In this document: positions 4,813-5,636 of the stretch, piece after piece | Layout of the letters: each line of letters begins with the position of its first letter | Numbering within the stretch: position 1 is the stretch's first letter | Source: Minisyncoccota bacterium | Lineage (GTDB): Bacteria > Patescibacteriota > Minisyncoccia > Phycocordibacterales > CAIJYI01 | DNA length: 5,636 nt | Assembly (NCBI GenBank): GCA_023229825.1 | Contig: JALNYN010000045.1 | Span: 1 to 5,636, forward strand | Direction: 5' to 3' | Program-made: the position numbers and the translations under genes | The notes under the pieces: generated by a model | What the model was told of the DNA's origin: nothing | Seen by the model: the letters and a program-made list of their open reading frames with translations, nothing else | Database searches by the model: none

Positions 4813-5636
4813 ATGGAATATCTTTTTTATTTTTTGACCTTCGTTTTTGGAAGCATTATCGGAAGTTTTTTGAATGTGTTGATCTTTCGCTACAATACCG
4901 GGCTGACGATCATGGGCAGGTCGTTTTGTTTCTGCTGTAATAAACAGCTCACGTGGAAGGAACTTTTTCCGGTGTTTTCTTTTCTCGCGCTTCGCGGAAA
5001 ATGCCGTCTCTGTAAAAGCAAAATTTCTTGGCAATATACCATCGTCGAGGCGTTTATGGGAATCGTTTCCATGCTTATTTTTTGGAAACTGGGTGGAGTG
5101 AACGTTTTTTTGGATAAAATTTCTCGGACACCGGACATCGGCTGGTTATTGACCATCGGTTTTCTTTTTGTGATCTTCTCGCTTCTCGTCGCGATCAGCG
5201 TGTATGATTTCAAACATAAGATCATTCCTGATGCATGGGCTTATACATTTGCCGCAGTCGCTTTTCTGCGTCTTGTTTTGTTGCCCGACTCGCTTCCTTT
5301 TTATCCGACGTCGATCGATCTTTTTTCCGGCCTGATACTGGCGCTTCCATTCGCGCTGCTCTGGCTTGTATCAGGAGGGAGGTGGATGGGGCTTGGGGAT
5401 GCGAAACTGGCTCTCGGACTAGGGTGGTTTCTCGGATTGATGGAAGGGCTTGTCGCTATCGTCCTCGCGTTTTGGATCGGCGCCATTTTTGGACTTTCAC
5501 TGCTCCTCATTGGAAAACTCTCTGAATTTTCCATCTTCCGCAGAAAGATGACCATGAAAAGCGAACTGCCCTTCGCTCCGTTTCTAATTTTAGGCCTCTT
5601 CATAGTATTTTTCGTTCCGGCAGTGATGAATTATGT
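4813..5636 (+). CDS. pilD: Prepilin peptidase/N-methyltransferase PilD (3' end outside window)
   Basis: Membrane aspartyl protease that removes the leader of type IV prepilins and methylates the new N-terminal Phe; both pilins here are fitting substrates. The reading frame is open from the ATG at 4813 to the window edge, 274 codons with no stop. The N-terminal part GSIIGSFLNVLIFRY (13-27) is the family opening. Zinc-type cysteines are complete: Cys39, Cys42, Cys64 and Cys67 in two C-x2-C pairs. The catalytic aspartates are Asp132 (YDFKHKIIPD, 131-140) and Asp196 (GLGDAKL, 193-199), and the late motif ELPFAPFLILG (251-261) is typical. About seven to eight membrane segments are visible. The length is near the family norm, so only a few residues should be missing. 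Two nearby ATGs (4803, 4806) are out of frame. A GATGAG stretch just upstream is at best a poor Shine-Dalgarno sequence. Confidence 0.95.
   Translation, partial: MEYLFYFLTFVFGSIIGSFLNVLIFRYNTGLTIMGRSFCFCCNKQLTWKELFPVFSFLALRGKCRLCKSKISWQYTIVEAFMGIVSMLIFWKLGGVNVFLDKISRTPDIGWLLTIGFLFVIFSLLVAISVYDFKHKIIPDAWAYTFAAVAFLRLVLLPDSLPFYPTSIDLFSGLILALPFALLWLVSGGRWMGLGDAKLALGLGWFLGLMEGLVAIVLAFWIGAIFGLSLLLIGKLSEFSIFRRKMTMKSELPFAPFLILGLFIVFFVPAVMNY

Noticed and set aside
4735..5225. Minus-strand open frames opposite pilD.
   Set aside because: They overlap a complete, motif-bearing PilD frame and their proteins show no recognisable features.
5235..5603. Arg/Ser-rich open frames on both strands within the distal part of pilD.
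   Set aside because: Low-complexity products of shifted or antisense reading; PilD catalytic Asp196 and the ELPFAPF motif are in the true frame here.

Overview
The window looks like chromosomal DNA from a Candidate Phyla Radiation (Patescibacteria, Parcubacteria-like) bacterium. The evidence is the pilin N-terminus MKKQKGFTLIELLVVIAI followed by a GLNSAR-x-KGRDAKR stretch, a type I pilin form I associate with that group; the pairing of type IV pilus genes with a TMTC-like membrane protein; the general lack of Shine-Dalgarno sequences; and short AT-rich leaders. No rRNA or ribosomal protein is present, so the taxonomy is an inference.

Layout, left to right. A perfect heptamer array (GAAAATA, 17 full copies plus 4 bases, possibly continuing beyond the left edge) lies about 100 bp before pilC (223-1425, +), the inner-membrane platform protein of a type IV pilus. 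A 195-bp gap with a degenerate 8-bp repeat leads to a cysteine-free major-type pilin (1621-2031, +), closed by a terminator that can work in both directions. Facing it is a 587-residue polytopic GT-C/TMTC-type protein with C-terminal TPRs (2101-3864, -). It shares a 174-bp divergent promoter region with a second pilin that has four cysteines (4039-4545, +) and its own terminator. A GC-rich palindromic repeat and a small tandem repeat follow, then pilD, the prepilin peptidase (4813 to the right edge, +, incomplete).

How the parts fit: PilD would cut both prepilins after Gly6 and methylate the new Phe1, PilC would support assembly, and the two pilins would be alternative or mixed subunits. The TMTC-like enzyme sits between two Ser/Thr-rich pilins and is a candidate for glycosylating them; this is the most interesting functional hypothesis here. 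The ATPases (PilB, PilT) and the PilM/N/O alignment proteins are not in the window.

The intergenic DNA is unusually structured: a simple-sequence array with a degenerate inverted counterpart before pilC, a TMTC promoter placed so that the mRNA should be leaderless, and an 8-bp perfect inverted repeat that brackets the extended -10 box of the second pilin. All promoter and operator calls are by eye.
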